A DNA stretch of 64,000 nt from Streptomyces liliifuscus (GCF_016598615.1 NZ_CP066831.1:8618001-8682000), one strand, 5' to 3'; positions 18,659 to 28,409 are shown, counted from the first letter of the stretch. The notes: generated from the letters alone by a model not told the origin. Translations and numbers: made by a program.

Positions 18659-19666
18659 GTGCGCCGACGCTCACTTCTTCTCGCCGTCCCCGCTGGACTG
18701 GTCACTCTCGCCGGATGCGGTGACGACGACAAGTCGGACAAGGCCAAGTCCAGCGACAGCCCGTCCCCATCGGCTTCGCCCTCGGCCTCGGCGCCCCCGC
18801 CGCCGAAGATCGTCGACGGACCGCTGCCGGGCATCACCGGCGGTGAGAAGTTCGGTGAGAAGCCCACCGTCGCCAAGGGCAGCGGTGACCCCTCGAAGGA
18901 CCTCGCGGTCGAGACGGTCATCGTCGGCACCGGCCGGACGGTCGCGGAGAACGACTTCGTCCAGGCCCACTACCTGGGCCAGATCTGGTCCTCGGCGAAG
19001 GTCTTCGACAACTCCTTCGACCGCAAGACGCCGCTGGTCATCCAGCTCGCCCAGGGCCAGATCATCGACGGCTGGCGCTATGCCCTGGCGGGCAAGAAGG
19101 TCGGCAGCCGCGTCGAGATGGCCGTGCCCCCGACCTGGGGCTACGGCACGTCGGGCAACGCGCAGGCGGGCATCAAGGGCACCGACACGCTGGTCTTCGT
19201 GGTGGACATCCAGGAGGCGTTCAACGGCAAGAGCTCCGCCAAGGGCACGGCCGTCGCCCAGGACAACATCGACCTGCCGAAGGTCGGCACCAACACCGAC
19301 GGCAAGGCCCCCTCCATCGAGGTGCCGAAGAAGGCCGCGCCGAAGAAGCTCGTCGCGAACTACATCCTGGAGGGTGACGGGGACGAGGTCGCCGAGAGCG
19401 ACAGCCTCCTCGTCCAGTACAAGGGCGTGCTGTGGGCGGACGGCAAGGAGTTCGACTCCTCGTACAGCCGCGGGCAGCTCACGTCGTTCCCGCTCGCACA
19501 GGTCGTGAAGGGCTGGGCGCAGGGTCTGACCGGCAAGAAGGTCGGCAGCCGGGTCCTCATCGTCATTCCGCCGGCGCTGGGCTACGGAGACAACCCGCCG
19601 CAGGGCAGCAGCATCAAGAAGGACTCGGTGCTCGTCTTCTCCGTGGACATCCTCGCGAAGATGTAA
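18659..19666 (+). CDS. FKBP-type peptidyl-prolyl isomerase lipoprotein, two FKBP domains
   Basis: 335-aa secreted lipoprotein. A signal peptide with lipobox VTLAGC precedes a Ser/Pro/Ala-rich linker. Two FKBP domains follow, about residues 80-190 (VQAHYLGQIWSSAKVFDNSFDRKTPL...) and 230-335 (LLVQYKGVLWADGKEFDSSY...), each with the DGW/KGW and GSRVEM/GSRVLI cores and the GYG turn. It catalyses cis-trans prolyl isomerisation, presumably aiding folding of exported proteins. GTG start at 18659; the ribosome-binding site is weak. Lies between pafA and a cytoplasmic FKBP gene. Confidence 0.88.
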   Translation: MRRRSLLLAVPAGLVTLAGCGDDDKSDKAKSSDSPSPSASPSASAPPPPKIVDGPLPGITGGEKFGEKPTVAKGSGDPSKDLAVETVIVGTGRTVAENDFVQAHYLGQIWSSAKVFDNSFDRKTPLVIQLAQGQIIDGWRYALAGKKVGSRVEMAVPPTWGYGTSGNAQAGIKGTDTLVFVVDIQEAFNGKSSAKGTAVAQDNIDLPKVGTNTDGKAPSIEVPKKAAPKKLVANYILEGDGDEVAESDSLLVQYKGVLWADGKEFDSSYSRGQLTSFPLAQVVKGWAQGLTGKKVGSRVLIVIPPALGYGDNPPQGSSIKKDSVLVFSVDILAKM

Positions 19667-19751
19667 CCCCTTCGGGAATGCAAGACTGTCCGCGTTGCCT
19701 TGTCACAGAGGCGTCGCAAACACGTGCCGCAAACAAGCAGGAGCCAGAAAC

Positions 19752-20126
19752 GTGAGCATCGAGAAGCCCGAGATCGACTTCCCGGGCGGCGAGCCCCCGG
19801 CGGACCTCGAGATCAAGGACATCTGGGAGGGCGACGGCCCGGTGGCCAAGGCGGGCGACACCGTCTCCGTCCACTACGTGGGCGTGGCCTTCTCCACCGG
19901 CGAGGAGTTCGACGCGTCCTGGAACCGCGGTGCGCCGCTCCAGTTCCAGCTGGGCGTCGGCCAGGTCATCGCGGGCTGGGACAAGGGCGTGGAGGGCATG
20001 AAGGTCGGCGGACGTCGTCAGCTGATCATCCCCTCGCACCTCGCCTACGGCGAGCGTGGCGCCGGTGGCGGCCGTATCGCGCCCGGCGAGGCGCTGATCT
20101 TCGTCTGCGACCTGGTCGGCGTCTGA
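19752..20126 (+). CDS. Cytoplasmic FKBP-type peptidyl-prolyl isomerase
   Basis: 124-aa single-domain FKBP. Classic signature VSVHYVGVAFSTGEEFDASWNRGAPLQFQLGVGQVIAGWDKGVEGMKVGGRRQLIIPSHLAYG, with the Trp of the active pocket (AGWDKG) and the LAYGERG loop. No signal peptide, so cytoplasmic. GTG at 19752 is preceded by CAGGAG. It is the third prolyl isomerase domain encoded in 1.5 kb, probably from gene duplication with the upstream lipoprotein. Confidence 0.92.
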   Translation: MSIEKPEIDFPGGEPPADLEIKDIWEGDGPVAKAGDTVSVHYVGVAFSTGEEFDASWNRGAPLQFQLGVGQVIAGWDKGVEGMKVGGRRQLIIPSHLAYGERGAGGGRIAPGEALIFVCDLVGV

Positions 20127-20307
20127 GCCCTCGCGGCCGACCGGCCGGGGGAGACCCCCGGCCCGGTCACCACGAGAGCCCGAGTACGACCCGAGCGCGA
20201 CCTGATCACCATGAGGGCCGGAGCACGGCCCGGTGATCACGAAGTTCTGATCATGGTCCGATCTTCGTACGCCGTGTGATCGCGGTCCGACCGGACCCGA
20301 TCACTTG

Positions 20308-20344
20308 GGGCCCATGCCAGTCCGGGCATGGGCCCTCGGCTTTT
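20308..20344 (+). terminator. Intrinsic terminator before pafB
   Basis: 11-bp perfect stem GGGCCCATGCC / GGCATGGGCCC (20308-20318, 20325-20335) with a 6-nt loop, and TTTT at 20341-20344. It ends the FKBP transcript, so pafBC start from their own promoter. Confidence 0.85.
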
Positions 20345-20403
20345 GCCACGACACCCCGGGGCGGTACGGTCATCGGTCGGAAGCACCATAGGGAAGGGCA
20401 TCG

Positions 20404-21357
20404 ATGGCCATTGCCAAGGCAGAGCGGCTGATGAACCTGGCGCTGTGTCTGCTCGGGACCCGGCGGCCGCTCAGCAAGCGCGAGCTCCGCGAGTCCATCG
20501 AGGCCTATCTGGAGGCGAGCTCGGACGACTCCTTCAACCGGATGTTCGAGCGCGACAAGGACGATCTGCGCGAACTCGGCCTGGTCATCGAGACGGTGGA
20601 GAACCTCGACGGCGAAGTCGGCTATCTGGCCCGCCGGGACAGCAACCGGCTGCCTCCCATCACCCTCGACGCCGAGGAGGCCGCGGCCCTCGGCCTCGCC
20701 GCCAAGGTCTGGCAGCAGGCCCGCCTCGCGGGCGCGGCGAGCGGCGCCCTGCAGAAACTGCGCGCCGCGGGCCTCCCCGAGGACGTCGATCCGTACGAGG
20801 CCCATGGCGCCCTCGAACCACGCATCCCCGTGCACGAGGCCGCGTTCGAGCCCCTGATGCTCGCCTGCCGCGACCGGCGGCCCGTCGCCTTCGACTACCG
20901 CAAGGCCACCGCGGCCCGGCCCGAGCCCCGCCTCGTCGAACCGTGGGCCCTGGAGTGCTGGCGCGGCCACTGGTACCTGGCCGGCTGGGACCGCGACCGG
21001 GGCGCCGAGCGGGTCTTCCGGCTCTCCCGGATCACCGGCAAGGTCCGTACGCGCGGCGGAAAGTACACGGCCCAGGTGCCCGACGTCGTCACCGTGCGTG
21101 AGACCGTCGCGAGCTGGGCGGGGGACATCGCCGACCGCTCCGCGCTGATCCGGCTGCGCTCGGGCTCGGGCTACCCGCTGCGTGCGAAGGCCGCCTCCGT
21201 ACGGGAACTCGGCGACGGGTGGGACGAGTTGGAGATTCCGTACGGGCACGGCCTGGATGCCTGGCTCGTCGAGTTCGGGCCCGACGTGGTCGTCCTGGAA
21301 CCCGCCGAGCTGCGGGCCGACGTCGTCGACCGGCTGCGCGCCGTGGCCAAGGGCTGA
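20404..21357 (+). CDS. pafB: WYL-domain transcriptional activator PafB
   Basis: 317-aa regulator. N-terminal winged helix (KAERLMNLALCLLGTRRPLSKRELRESI) is followed by a WYL domain containing RPVAFDYRKA...EPWALECWRGHWYLAGWDRDR, and a C-terminal WCX extension. With PafC it forms a heterodimer that, in mycobacteria, activates the LexA-independent DNA-damage response. ATG at 20404 in GGAAGGGCATCGATG context. Located immediately upstream of pafC. Confidence 0.92.
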   Translation: MAIAKAERLMNLALCLLGTRRPLSKRELRESIEAYLEASSDDSFNRMFERDKDDLRELGLVIETVENLDGEVGYLARRDSNRLPPITLDAEEAAALGLAAKVWQQARLAGAASGALQKLRAAGLPEDVDPYEAHGALEPRIPVHEAAFEPLMLACRDRRPVAFDYRKATAARPEPRLVEPWALECWRGHWYLAGWDRDRGAERVFRLSRITGKVRTRGGKYTAQVPDVVTVRETVASWAGDIADRSALIRLRSGSGYPLRAKAASVRELGDGWDELEIPYGHGLDAWLVEFGPDVVVLEPAELRADVVDRLRAVAKG

Positions 21358-21373
21358 GGGGGAACGTAAGAAA

Positions 21374-22507
21374 GTGGCAGGAAAACCGGCCAGGCCGGGG
21401 AACGCGATCGACCAGACCCGACGGATGCTCTCGCTGGTGACGTATCTGCGGGAGCGCCCCGGCGCCCGGGTCGAGGATGTCGCGCGGGCCTTCGGGATCA
21501 CCGAGGACGAGCTGATCTCCGACCTCGACGTGCTGCCGCTGTGCGGGACCAGCTTCCGCGGGGGCGATCTGCTCGACATCGACACCGACGGCGACCGGAT
21601 CTGGTGGCACAACCCGGACGATGTCGCCGAGCCGCTGCGGATCGCCGCCGACGAGGCGACCGCGCTGCTGGTGGCCGCACGCGCCGTGTCGACGCTGCCC
21701 GGACTGCGCGAGGGCGACCGGCAGGCGCTGCTGCGGGCCACCGCGAAGGTGGAGGCCGCCTCAGGGGAGGCCGCGGGGGCCAGCGCCCGGCTGTCGGTCA
21801 CCTTCGAGTCCGAGGGCGGGGTCTTCGCCGACGTCGACCGGGCGATCTCCGAGCGCCGCAGGCTGTGGATCCGCTACTACTCGCCCTCGCGGGACGAGCT
21901 CACCGAGCGGGAGATCGACCCGATCCGCCTGGTCAGCGTCGGGCACACCTACGTGGAGGCGTGGTGCCGCCGCTCCGAGGCGCGGCGCACCTTCCGGCTC
22001 GACCGGGTCGCCGAGATCAAGATCCTCGACGAGGCGTCCGCGCCGCCCGAGGTCGAGCTGCGTGACCTCTCCGAGGGTCTGGTGCAGCCGGCCGCGGAGG
22101 ATCCCGAGGTGGTCGTCGAGGTCGGCCCCGGCGGGCGCTGGGTCGCCGAGTACTACCCGCACGACAGCGCCGAGGAGCTCCCCGACGGCGGCCTGCGCAT
22201 CACCCTGCGCGCCCCCGACCCGGCGTCGCTGCGCCGGCTCGCGCTGCGGCTCGGCAGGGAAGGCCGGATCGTGTCACCGGCCGAGGTCGCGGACAGCGCC
22301 CGGCAGGCGGCCCGTGAGGCCCTCGCGGCGTACGACGGACCGCAGGGTGCCCACGACGGTGGGGACCGGCCGCAGGACGTTCCCGGTACGTCTGGCGGCG
22401 GTGTCCCGGGCGCTCCGGTCGACGGCGGCGGGGGAGCGCAGCGCCCGGACGACGGGCCGCACGGAGTTCATGACGGGCTGTACGGCAGGCAGGAGCAAGG
22501 GCTTTGA
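21374..22507 (+). CDS. pafC: WYL-domain transcriptional activator PafC
   Basis: 377-aa partner of PafB. The N-terminal HTH (MLSLVTYLRERPGARVEDVARAFGITEDELISDLD) is followed by a WYL domain (RLWIRYYSPSRDELTEREIDPIRLV...YVEAWCRRSEARRTFRLDRV) and a WCX-type C-terminus. The last about 60 residues are Gly/Asp-rich and specific to this organism. GTG at 21374, 16 bp after the pafB stop, makes this an operon pair. Confidence 0.92.
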   Translation: MAGKPARPGNAIDQTRRMLSLVTYLRERPGARVEDVARAFGITEDELISDLDVLPLCGTSFRGGDLLDIDTDGDRIWWHNPDDVAEPLRIAADEATALLVAARAVSTLPGLREGDRQALLRATAKVEAASGEAAGASARLSVTFESEGGVFADVDRAISERRRLWIRYYSPSRDELTEREIDPIRLVSVGHTYVEAWCRRSEARRTFRLDRVAEIKILDEASAPPEVELRDLSEGLVQPAAEDPEVVVEVGPGGRWVAEYYPHDSAEELPDGGLRITLRAPDPASLRRLALRLGREGRIVSPAEVADSARQAAREALAAYDGPQGAHDGGDRPQDVPGTSGGGVPGAPVDGGGGAQRPDDGPHGVHDGLYGRQEQGL

Positions 22508-22518
22508 GCGGGTCGGCG

Positions 22519-22806
22519 ATGTCTGGTATCAGTGAAATGTCCGTGGCGTCCGCGTTCTCGGGGATGACAAGGGTGGATCCCGTGGTGTTCAAGGCCGCGT
22601 GCCCCGACTGCCGGGCCGGGTTCGAACTCTCCGCGAACGCTCTGCGCCTGGTCATCGGCGCCACACATCGGACCACTTTCTACTCGTTCACCTGCCCGGA
22701 GTGCGGCGCGGCGGTACGCAAGCCGGCCGGGGAGCGCATCGTCGAGCTCCTCACCGGCGGAGGGGTCCGGGCCCTGCGTCTGCACGCGACGGTCCAGGGG
22801 GCTTAG
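22519..22806 (+). CDS. Small zinc-ribbon protein, function unknown
   Basis: About 95 aa, with two CxxC pairs (ACPDC and TCPEC) spaced about 30 residues apart, the hallmark of a zinc ribbon. Downstream of pafBC in the same orientation, the start codon being uncertain: ATGs at 22519, 22537 and 22564 are all in frame and a TTG at 22504 overlaps pafC. I know of no assigned function; conserved in Streptomyces as a neighbour of tatA. Confidence 0.7.
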   Translation: MSGISEMSVASAFSGMTRVDPVVFKAACPDCRAGFELSANALRLVIGATHRTTFYSFTCPECGAAVRKPAGERIVELLTGGGVRALRLHATVQGA

Positions 22807-22815
22807 GGTCGAGCC

Positions 22816-23010
22816 ATGTTCTGGCCGATGTTCGCGATCGCTGTGGGTTTCCTGGGAATCTCCGTCCTCGGAGTGCTCGCCGTCCGTGTCTTTCTGGAAG
22901 CGGAGCGTCTGGGCAGGCAGGTCACCGAGTCCGCACGCAGGATCGGCCGCGCGGCCGAGGATCTGGAACACGCTTCCGCCGGTGCGGCCCGTGCCGCGGA
23001 CGCCCTCTGA
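22816..23010 (+). CDS. Small single-span membrane protein
   Basis: 64 aa with one hydrophobic helix (MFAIAVGFLGISVLGVLAVRVFL, about residues 5-27) followed by a basic, Ala-rich amphipathic segment. The ATG is only 9 bp after the preceding stop, suggesting an operon. Function unknown; the layout resembles a short TatA/B-like protein, but the FG hinge motif is absent. Confidence 0.65.
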   Translation: MFWPMFAIAVGFLGISVLGVLAVRVFLEAERLGRQVTESARRIGRAAEDLEHASAGAARAADAL

Positions 23011-23179
23011 GCCTTCCTGTCCATGCGCTTTGAGTCACTCCGACCTGTCTGGTTCGCAGGATCGGCAGGTACGCTGCTGGTCGCGGACCGGAGAGCGAGG
23101 CGCCGACCGCAAACTGGGAGTACGCACAGGGATTGCCCCGCGTTTACCCCTGAGCGTTACGATCGCTGCCAGCACGACT

Positions 23180-23197
23180 GTCGGACAGACGTCCGAC
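23180..23197. promoter_or_regulatory. Inverted repeat upstream of tatA
   Basis: GTCGGAC-AGAC-GTCCGAC palindrome (23180-23186, 23191-23197), 51 bp before the tatA start in a 237-bp gap. It may be an operator or a 5'-UTR hairpin; nothing else in the gap is recognisable. Confidence 0.4.
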
Positions 23198-23247
23198 CGG
23201 TCGGGCAGCAACCCAACCACGCCGCCTCGGTGAGAAGGTAAAAGCTT

Positions 23248-23535
23248 ATGTTCGGAAGGCTCGGCGCTCCCGAGATCATTCTCATCCTCGTCGTCATCAT
23301 CCTGCTGTTCGGCGCGAAGAAGCTTCCGGACATGGCCCGCTCGCTGGGCAAGTCCGCCCGCATCCTCAAGAGCGAGGCCAAGGCGATGAAGACCGAGGGC
23401 AAGGACGACAGCGCCGCCCCGGCAGCCCCGCCGCACGACGACCAGTCCCAGGTCCAGCGCACCATCCAGGCCGCACCCGGTGACGTGACCAGCTCGCGCC
23501 CGGTCACCGAGCCGACGGACACGACCAAGCGCTGA
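23248..23535 (+). CDS. tatA: Twin-arginine translocase subunit TatA
   Basis: 95-aa channel-forming subunit of the Tat export system for folded proteins. The N-terminal helix ([31 protein letters not shown]) shows the FG hinge and the amphipathic helix rich in Lys, followed by a charged tail. Next to tatC, 47 bp downstream, as in mycobacteria. ATG after AAGGTAAAAGCTT with only a weak ribosome-binding site. Confidence 0.94.
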   Translation: MFGRLGAPEIILILVVIILLFGAKKLPDMARSLGKSARILKSEAKAMKTEGKDDSAAPAAPPHDDQSQVQRTIQAAPGDVTSSRPVTEPTDTTKR

Positions 23536-23582
23536 CGCAGGGCCGGTGACCGCCGGCCCCCTGCACGAGATGGGAACGTGGG

Positions 23583-24539
23583 TTGCTCAAGTCTGCCCGC
23601 AAGATCGAGGAGAAGGATCCGGAGGGGCGGATGCCCCTCGCGGAGCACCTTCGTGAGCTCCGCAACCGGCTCGCGAAGGCGATGCTGGCCATCGTCGCCG
23701 TCACGATCGTCGCCGCCTTCTTCTACAACGACATCATCAACTTCTTCACCGAACCGATCCTCGACTCGGTCGGTTGTGCGAAGTCCTTCGAGGAGTTGGC
23801 GAGTCAGCCCAAGGACACCACCTGCGCGCAGATCACGATCAACGGTCTGCTCACGCCGTTCACCCTGGCGTTGAAGGTGTCCCTGATGGCGGGCGTCGTC
23901 TTCGCCTCGCCGATCTGGCTCTACCAGCTCTGGGCGTTCGTCGCGCCCGGCCTGCACAAGAGCGAGAAGAAGTACGCCTACGCCTTCGTCGCGACGGGCG
24001 TCCCGCTCTTCCTCGGCGGCGGATTCTTCGCGTACAAGGTGCTGCCCACCACCGCGAAGGTGCTGATCGAGTTCACGCCGTTCGGCGTGGACAACCTGCT
24101 GCCCCTTGACGACCTGCTCGACCTCGTCACGCGCATGGTGATCGTCTTCGGCCTCTCCTTCGAACTGCCGCTGCTCCTGGTGATGCTCAACATGACCGGG
24201 ATCATCTCCGGCAAGCGCATGGCCGGCTGGTGGCGCGGCATGATCATGGGCATCACCGTGTTCGCCGCGGTCGCCACGCCCAGCACCGACCCGCTGACGA
24301 TGATGGCGCTCGCCGGACCGATCTGGATCCTCTACTTCGCGGCCACCGGCTTCTCGCTGCTGAACGACCGCCGCAGGGCCCGTCGTGAGGCCGAGGGACC
24401 GGACGACGACGAGGCCTCCGAGCTCGACCTCACGCCCGAGGACATCGGCGAGATCGAGTCCGTGTCGGCGAACCGCGCGCTCCCGGCGCAGGCGGACTCC
24501 GAGCACGACCGGATCAACGGCTACGACGACGTGACCTGA
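23583..24539 (+). CDS. tatC: Twin-arginine translocase subunit TatC
   Basis: 318-aa six-span membrane receptor that binds the twin-arginine signal. The N-terminal region contains the conserved LAEHLRELRNRLAKA block with the Glu essential for RR recognition; membrane spans fall at roughly 28-45, 95-118, 140-160, 185-210, 225-245 and 248-270. A TTG start at 23583 is used; the next possible start would remove conserved residues. An acidic cytoplasmic tail follows. Actinobacterial TatC proteins commonly have such tails. Confidence 0.93.
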   Translation: MLKSARKIEEKDPEGRMPLAEHLRELRNRLAKAMLAIVAVTIVAAFFYNDIINFFTEPILDSVGCAKSFEELASQPKDTTCAQITINGLLTPFTLALKVSLMAGVVFASPIWLYQLWAFVAPGLHKSEKKYAYAFVATGVPLFLGGGFFAYKVLPTTAKVLIEFTPFGVDNLLPLDDLLDLVTRMVIVFGLSFELPLLLVMLNMTGIISGKRMAGWWRGMIMGITVFAAVATPSTDPLTMMALAGPIWILYFAATGFSLLNDRRRARREAEGPDDDEASELDLTPEDIGEIESVSANRALPAQADSEHDRINGYDDVT

Positions 24540-24584
24540 CGTCGCCGGACTACGTTGCCGGACGACGTTGTAGGGTCCGTGGCC

Positions 24585-25475
24585 GTGACCAGCGAGATCA
24601 CCCTCTTCGTCAACCCCACCGCGGGACGCGGCCGGGGCGCCCGCGCGGCGCAGCCGGCCGCTTCCGCGTTGCGGGCCGCCGGCTTCTCCGTACGCACGGT
24701 CCTCGGGGAGAACGCCGAGGACGCCCTCACGCGCGCGTGTGCCGCCGTCGAGGCCGGCACGGGTGCCCTGGTGGCCGTCGGCGGCGACGGCATGGCGAAC
24801 CTCGCCCTCCAGGCCGTCGCAGGGACGAGTACACCGCTGGGCCTGGTCGCCGTCGGCACCGGGAACGACTTCGCGCGGGCCCTCGGACTGCCCGTGCGCG
24901 ACCCCGCCGCCGCGGGACGGGTCGTCGCCGAGGCGCTCAAGGGGGCACGGCTGCGGGAGATCGACCTGGGACGCGTCGGCGGCACCTGGTTCGGCACCGT
25001 GCTCGCCTCCGGCTTCGACTCGCGGGTCAACGACCGCGGCAACCGCATGAGATGGCCCACCGGCCGCTTCAAGTACGACCTCGCGATGCTCGCCGAACTC
25101 GCCGCCTTCAAGCCCTTCCCGTTCCGGATCACCCTGGACGACGGCGAGGTCCGCGAGATCGAGGCGACGCTGGTGGCCGTCGGCAACGGATCCTCGTACG
25201 GGGGCGGGATGAAGATCTGCGCGGGCGCGGATCTCACGGACGGGCTCTTCGACGTCACCGTGGTCGGGGACTGCAGCCGCAGGTCACTGCTCCGGGTCTT
25301 TCCGCAGGTCTACAAGGGGACGCATCTCGGCCACCCCAAGATCACCGTGCATCGCGCCGCGAAGATCGAACTGGCTGCCGAAGGGATCACCGGATACGCC
25401 GACGGGGAGCCGCTCGGGCCACTGCCGCTGACCGCGGAATGCATACGCGGCGCGGTGCGGGTCGCGGGGCCCTGA
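24585..25475 (+). CDS. Diacylglycerol/lipid kinase family protein (DagK-like)
   Basis: About 296 aa. N-terminal diacylglycerol kinase catalytic domain with LFVNPTAGRGRG (nucleotide-binding), VAVGGDGMANLAL (GGDGx motif) and AVGTGNDFARALGLP, typical of DAG-kinase/sphingosine-kinase-like enzymes that phosphorylate lipids. The C-terminal half (KYDLAMLAELAAFKPFPFRITLDDGE) is typical of the YegS/DgkB family. GTG at 24585 is used; an earlier GTG at 24579 and TTG at 24555 are in frame. Located between tatC and helY. Confidence 0.87.
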   Translation: MTSEITLFVNPTAGRGRGARAAQPAASALRAAGFSVRTVLGENAEDALTRACAAVEAGTGALVAVGGDGMANLALQAVAGTSTPLGLVAVGTGNDFARALGLPVRDPAAAGRVVAEALKGARLREIDLGRVGGTWFGTVLASGFDSRVNDRGNRMRWPTGRFKYDLAMLAELAAFKPFPFRITLDDGEVREIEATLVAVGNGSSYGGGMKICAGADLTDGLFDVTVVGDCSRRSLLRVFPQVYKGTHLGHPKITVHRAAKIELAAEGITGYADGEPLGPLPLTAECIRGAVRVAGP

Positions 25476-25592
25476 GCAGCGCGGTGCGGTCCCCGGAGGG
25501 ACTTCCTGAGCTGGTCGGACGCCGGATCCACAGGCTCCGATCGGATAATGATCGTCCTGTTGTCAGTGGTGGCCGGTAGTCTCGAATGCACG

Positions 25593-28409
25593 ATGACAGA
25601 GGATCTCTCACCGGCCGAGCGGTACGCGGCAGCCCGTAAGCGTGCTGTCGAGCAGGCCACCGCGCTCGCGGACTTCCGCGAGATGTACGACTTCGGCCTC
25701 GACCCCTTCCAGATCGAGGCCTGTCGGGCCCTCGAGGCGGGCAAGGGTGTTCTCGTGGCCGCGCCCACCGGCTCGGGCAAGACGATCGTCGGCGAGTTCG
25801 CCGTCCATCTCGCCCTCCAGCAGGGCAAGAAGTGCTTCTACACCACGCCCATCAAGGCACTGTCGAACCAGAAGTACGCCGACCTGAGCCGTCGTTACGG
25901 CGCGGACAAGGTGGGCCTGCTGACCGGCGACAACAGCGTCAACTCCGAGGCACCGGTGGTCGTGATGACCACCGAGGTCCTGAGGAACATGCTGTACGCG
26001 GGCTCGCAGACCCTCCTCGGCCTCGGTTACGTCGTCATGGACGAGGTGCACTACCTCTCGGACCGCTTCCGCGGTGCCGTCTGGGAGGAAGTGATCATCC
26101 ACCTCCCCGAGTCGGTGACCCTGGTGTCACTGTCGGCGACCGTGTCGAACGCGGAGGAGTTCGGCGACTGGCTCGACACCGTCCGCGGCGACACCGAGGT
26201 GATCGTCTCCGAGCACCGGCCCGTGCCGCTGTTCCAGCACGTCCTCGCCGGACGCCGGATGTACGACCTCTTCGAGGAGGGCGAGGGCCACAAGAAGGCC
26301 GTCAACCCCGACCTCACGCGCCTGGCGCGCATGGAGGCCAGCCGTCCGTCGTACCAGGACCGCAAGCGGGGCCGCGCCATGCGCGACGCCGACCGCGAGC
26401 GCGAGCGGCGGCAGCGGTCCCGGGTGTGGACGCCGGGGCGGCCCGAGGTCATCGAGCGGCTCGACTCCGAGGGGCTGCTGCCCGCCATCACGTTCATCTT
26501 CAGCCGCGCCGCCTGCGAGGCAGCCGTCCAGCAGTGCATGTACGCGGGGCTGCGGCTGAACGACGAGGAGGCCCGGGAGAAGGTCCGCGCCCTCGTCGAG
26601 GAGCGCACGGCCTCCATCCCGACCGAGGACCTCCACGTCCTCGGCTACTACGAATGGCTGGAAGGCCTGGAGCGCGGCATCGCGGCCCACCACGCGGGCA
26701 TGCTGCCGACGTTCAAGGAAGTCGTCGAGGAACTCTTCGTACGCGGCCTGGTGAAGGCCGTGTTCGCCACCGAGACCCTCGCGCTCGGCATCAACATGCC
26801 CGCCCGCTCGGTGGTGTTGGAGAAGCTCGTCAAGTGGAACGGCGAGCAGCACGCCGACATCACCCCCGGCGAGTACACCCAGCTCACCGGCCGGGCCGGC
26901 CGCCGCGGCATCGACGTCGAGGGCCACGCCGTCGTGCTGTGGCAGCGCGGCATCAACCCCGACCACCTCGCGGGACTCGCCGGCACGCGCACGTACCCGC
27001 TGCGCTCCAGCTTCAAGCCGTCGTACAACATGGCGGTGAACCTCGTCGAGCAGTTCGGGCGGCACCGCTCGCGCGAGCTGCTCGAGACGTCCTTCGCGCA
27101 GTTCCAGGCCGACAAATCGGTCGTCGGGATCTCCCGCCAGGTGCAGCGCAACGAAGAGGGTCTCGAGGGCTACAAGGAGTCCATGACCTGCCACCTCGGG
27201 GACTTCGACGAGTACGCGCGACTGCGCCGCGACCTCAAGGACCGCGAGACCGAGCTGGCCAAGCAGGGCGCGTCGCAGCGGCGCGCCGAGGCGGCCGTCT
27301 CCCTGGAGAAGCTCAAGCCGGGTGACGTCATCCACGTCCCGACCGGCAAGTTCGCCGGACTCGCACTCGTCCTCGACCCGGGGCTGCCCGCCGGGCGGTC
27401 CAACGGACACCGGGGCTTCGAGCACCACGACGGGCCGCGCCCTCTCGTCCTCACCGCCGAGCGCCAGGTCAAGCGGCTCAACACGACCGACTTCCCGGTG
27501 CCCGTCGAGGCGCTGGAGCGGATGCGCATCCCGAAGTCGTTCAACGCGCGCTCGCCGCAGTCGCGCCGCGACCTCGCCTCGGCGCTGCGCACCAAGGCCG
27601 GACACATCGTGCCCGAGCGGCACCGCAAGCGCCGCGCCGAGGCCGCCGACGACCGCGAGATCGCGCAGCTGCGCACGGCGATCCGGGCGCACCCCTGCCA
27701 CGGCTGCACCGACCGCGAGGACCACGCCCGCTGGGCCGAGCGCTACCACCGGCTGCGGCGCGACACCGCCCAGCTGGAGAACCGCATCGAGGGCCGGACG
27801 AACACCATCGCCCGCACCTTCGACCGCATCGTCGCGCTCCTGACCGAGCTGGACTATCTGCGCGGCGACGAGGTCACCGAGCACGGCAAGCGGCTCGCCC
27901 GGCTGTACGGCGAGATGGACCTGCTCTCCAGCGAATGCCTGCGCGAAGGGGTCTGGGAGGGCCTCGGACCGGCCGAACTGGCCGCGTGCGTCTCGGCGTT
28001 GGTGTACGAGTCCAGGGTCGGCGACGACGCGATGGCGCCGAAGCTGCCGTCCGGCAAGGCGAAGGCCGCGCTCGGCGAGATGGTCCGCATCTGGGGCCGG
28101 CTCGACGCCCTGGAGGAGGACTTCCGCATCACCCAGACCGAGGGCGTCGGCCAGCGCGAGCCGGACCTGGGCTTCGCCTGGGCCGCGTACGAGTGGGCGT
28201 CCGGCAAGGGCCTGGACGAGGTGCTGCGCGAGGCGGAGATGCCCGCCGGTGACTTCGTCCGCTGGTGCAAGCAGGTCATCGACGTGCTGGGACAGATCTC
28301 GGCGGCGGCACCGGTGTCGTCCGGGGCGAGCTCCACGGTGGCGAAGAACGCGCGCAAGGCCGTGGACCAGTTGCTGCGGGGAGTGGTGGCGTACTCGTCG
28401 GTGGGGTGA
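25593..28409 (+). CDS. helY: Ski2-like DEVH-box RNA/DNA helicase HelY
   Basis: 938-aa superfamily 2 helicase. Motif I APTGSGKT, motif Ia TTPIKALSNQKYADL, motif II DEVH, motif III SLSAT, motif VI QLTGRAGRRGID, followed by the C-terminal Ski2/Mtr4-like domain and a rRNA-processing-arch region. A ATG at 25593 (MTEDLSPAERY) is the natural start; the frame extends 15 codons upstream. Likely involved in RNA turnover or unwinding; in mycobacteria helY also follows tatC. It is the last gene of the conserved block. Confidence 0.92.
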   Translation: MTEDLSPAERYAAARKRAVEQATALADFREMYDFGLDPFQIEACRALEAGKGVLVAAPTGSGKTIVGEFAVHLALQQGKKCFYTTPIKALSNQKYADLSRRYGADKVGLLTGDNSVNSEAPVVVMTTEVLRNMLYAGSQTLLGLGYVVMDEVHYLSDRFRGAVWEEVIIHLPESVTLVSLSATVSNAEEFGDWLDTVRGDTEVIVSEHRPVPLFQHVLAGRRMYDLFEEGEGHKKAVNPDLTRLARMEASRPSYQDRKRGRAMRDADRERERRQRSRVWTPGRPEVIERLDSEGLLPAITFIFSRAACEAAVQQCMYAGLRLNDEEAREKVRALVEERTASIPTEDLHVLGYYEWLEGLERGIAAHHAGMLPTFKEVVEELFVRGLVKAVFATETLALGINMPARSVVLEKLVKWNGEQHADITPGEYTQLTGRAGRRGIDVEGHAVVLWQRGINPDHLAGLAGTRTYPLRSSFKPSYNMAVNLVEQFGRHRSRELLETSFAQFQADKSVVGISRQVQRNEEGLEGYKESMTCHLGDFDEYARLRRDLKDRETELAKQGASQRRAEAAVSLEKLKPGDVIHVPTGKFAGLALVLDPGLPAGRSNGHRGFEHHDGPRPLVLTAERQVKRLNTTDFPVPVEALERMRIPKSFNARSPQSRRDLASALRTKAGHIVPERHRKRRAEAADDREIAQLRTAIRAHPCHGCTDREDHARWAERYHRLRRDTAQLENRIEGRTNTIARTFDRIVALLTELDYLRGDEVTEHGKRLARLYGEMDLLSSECLREGVWEGLGPAELAACVSALVYESRVGDDAMAPKLPSGKAKAALGEMVRIWGRLDALEEDFRITQTEGVGQREPDLGFAWAAYEWASGKGLDEVLREAEMPAGDFVRWCKQVIDVLGQISAAAPVSSGASSTVAKNARKAVDQLLRGVVAYSSVG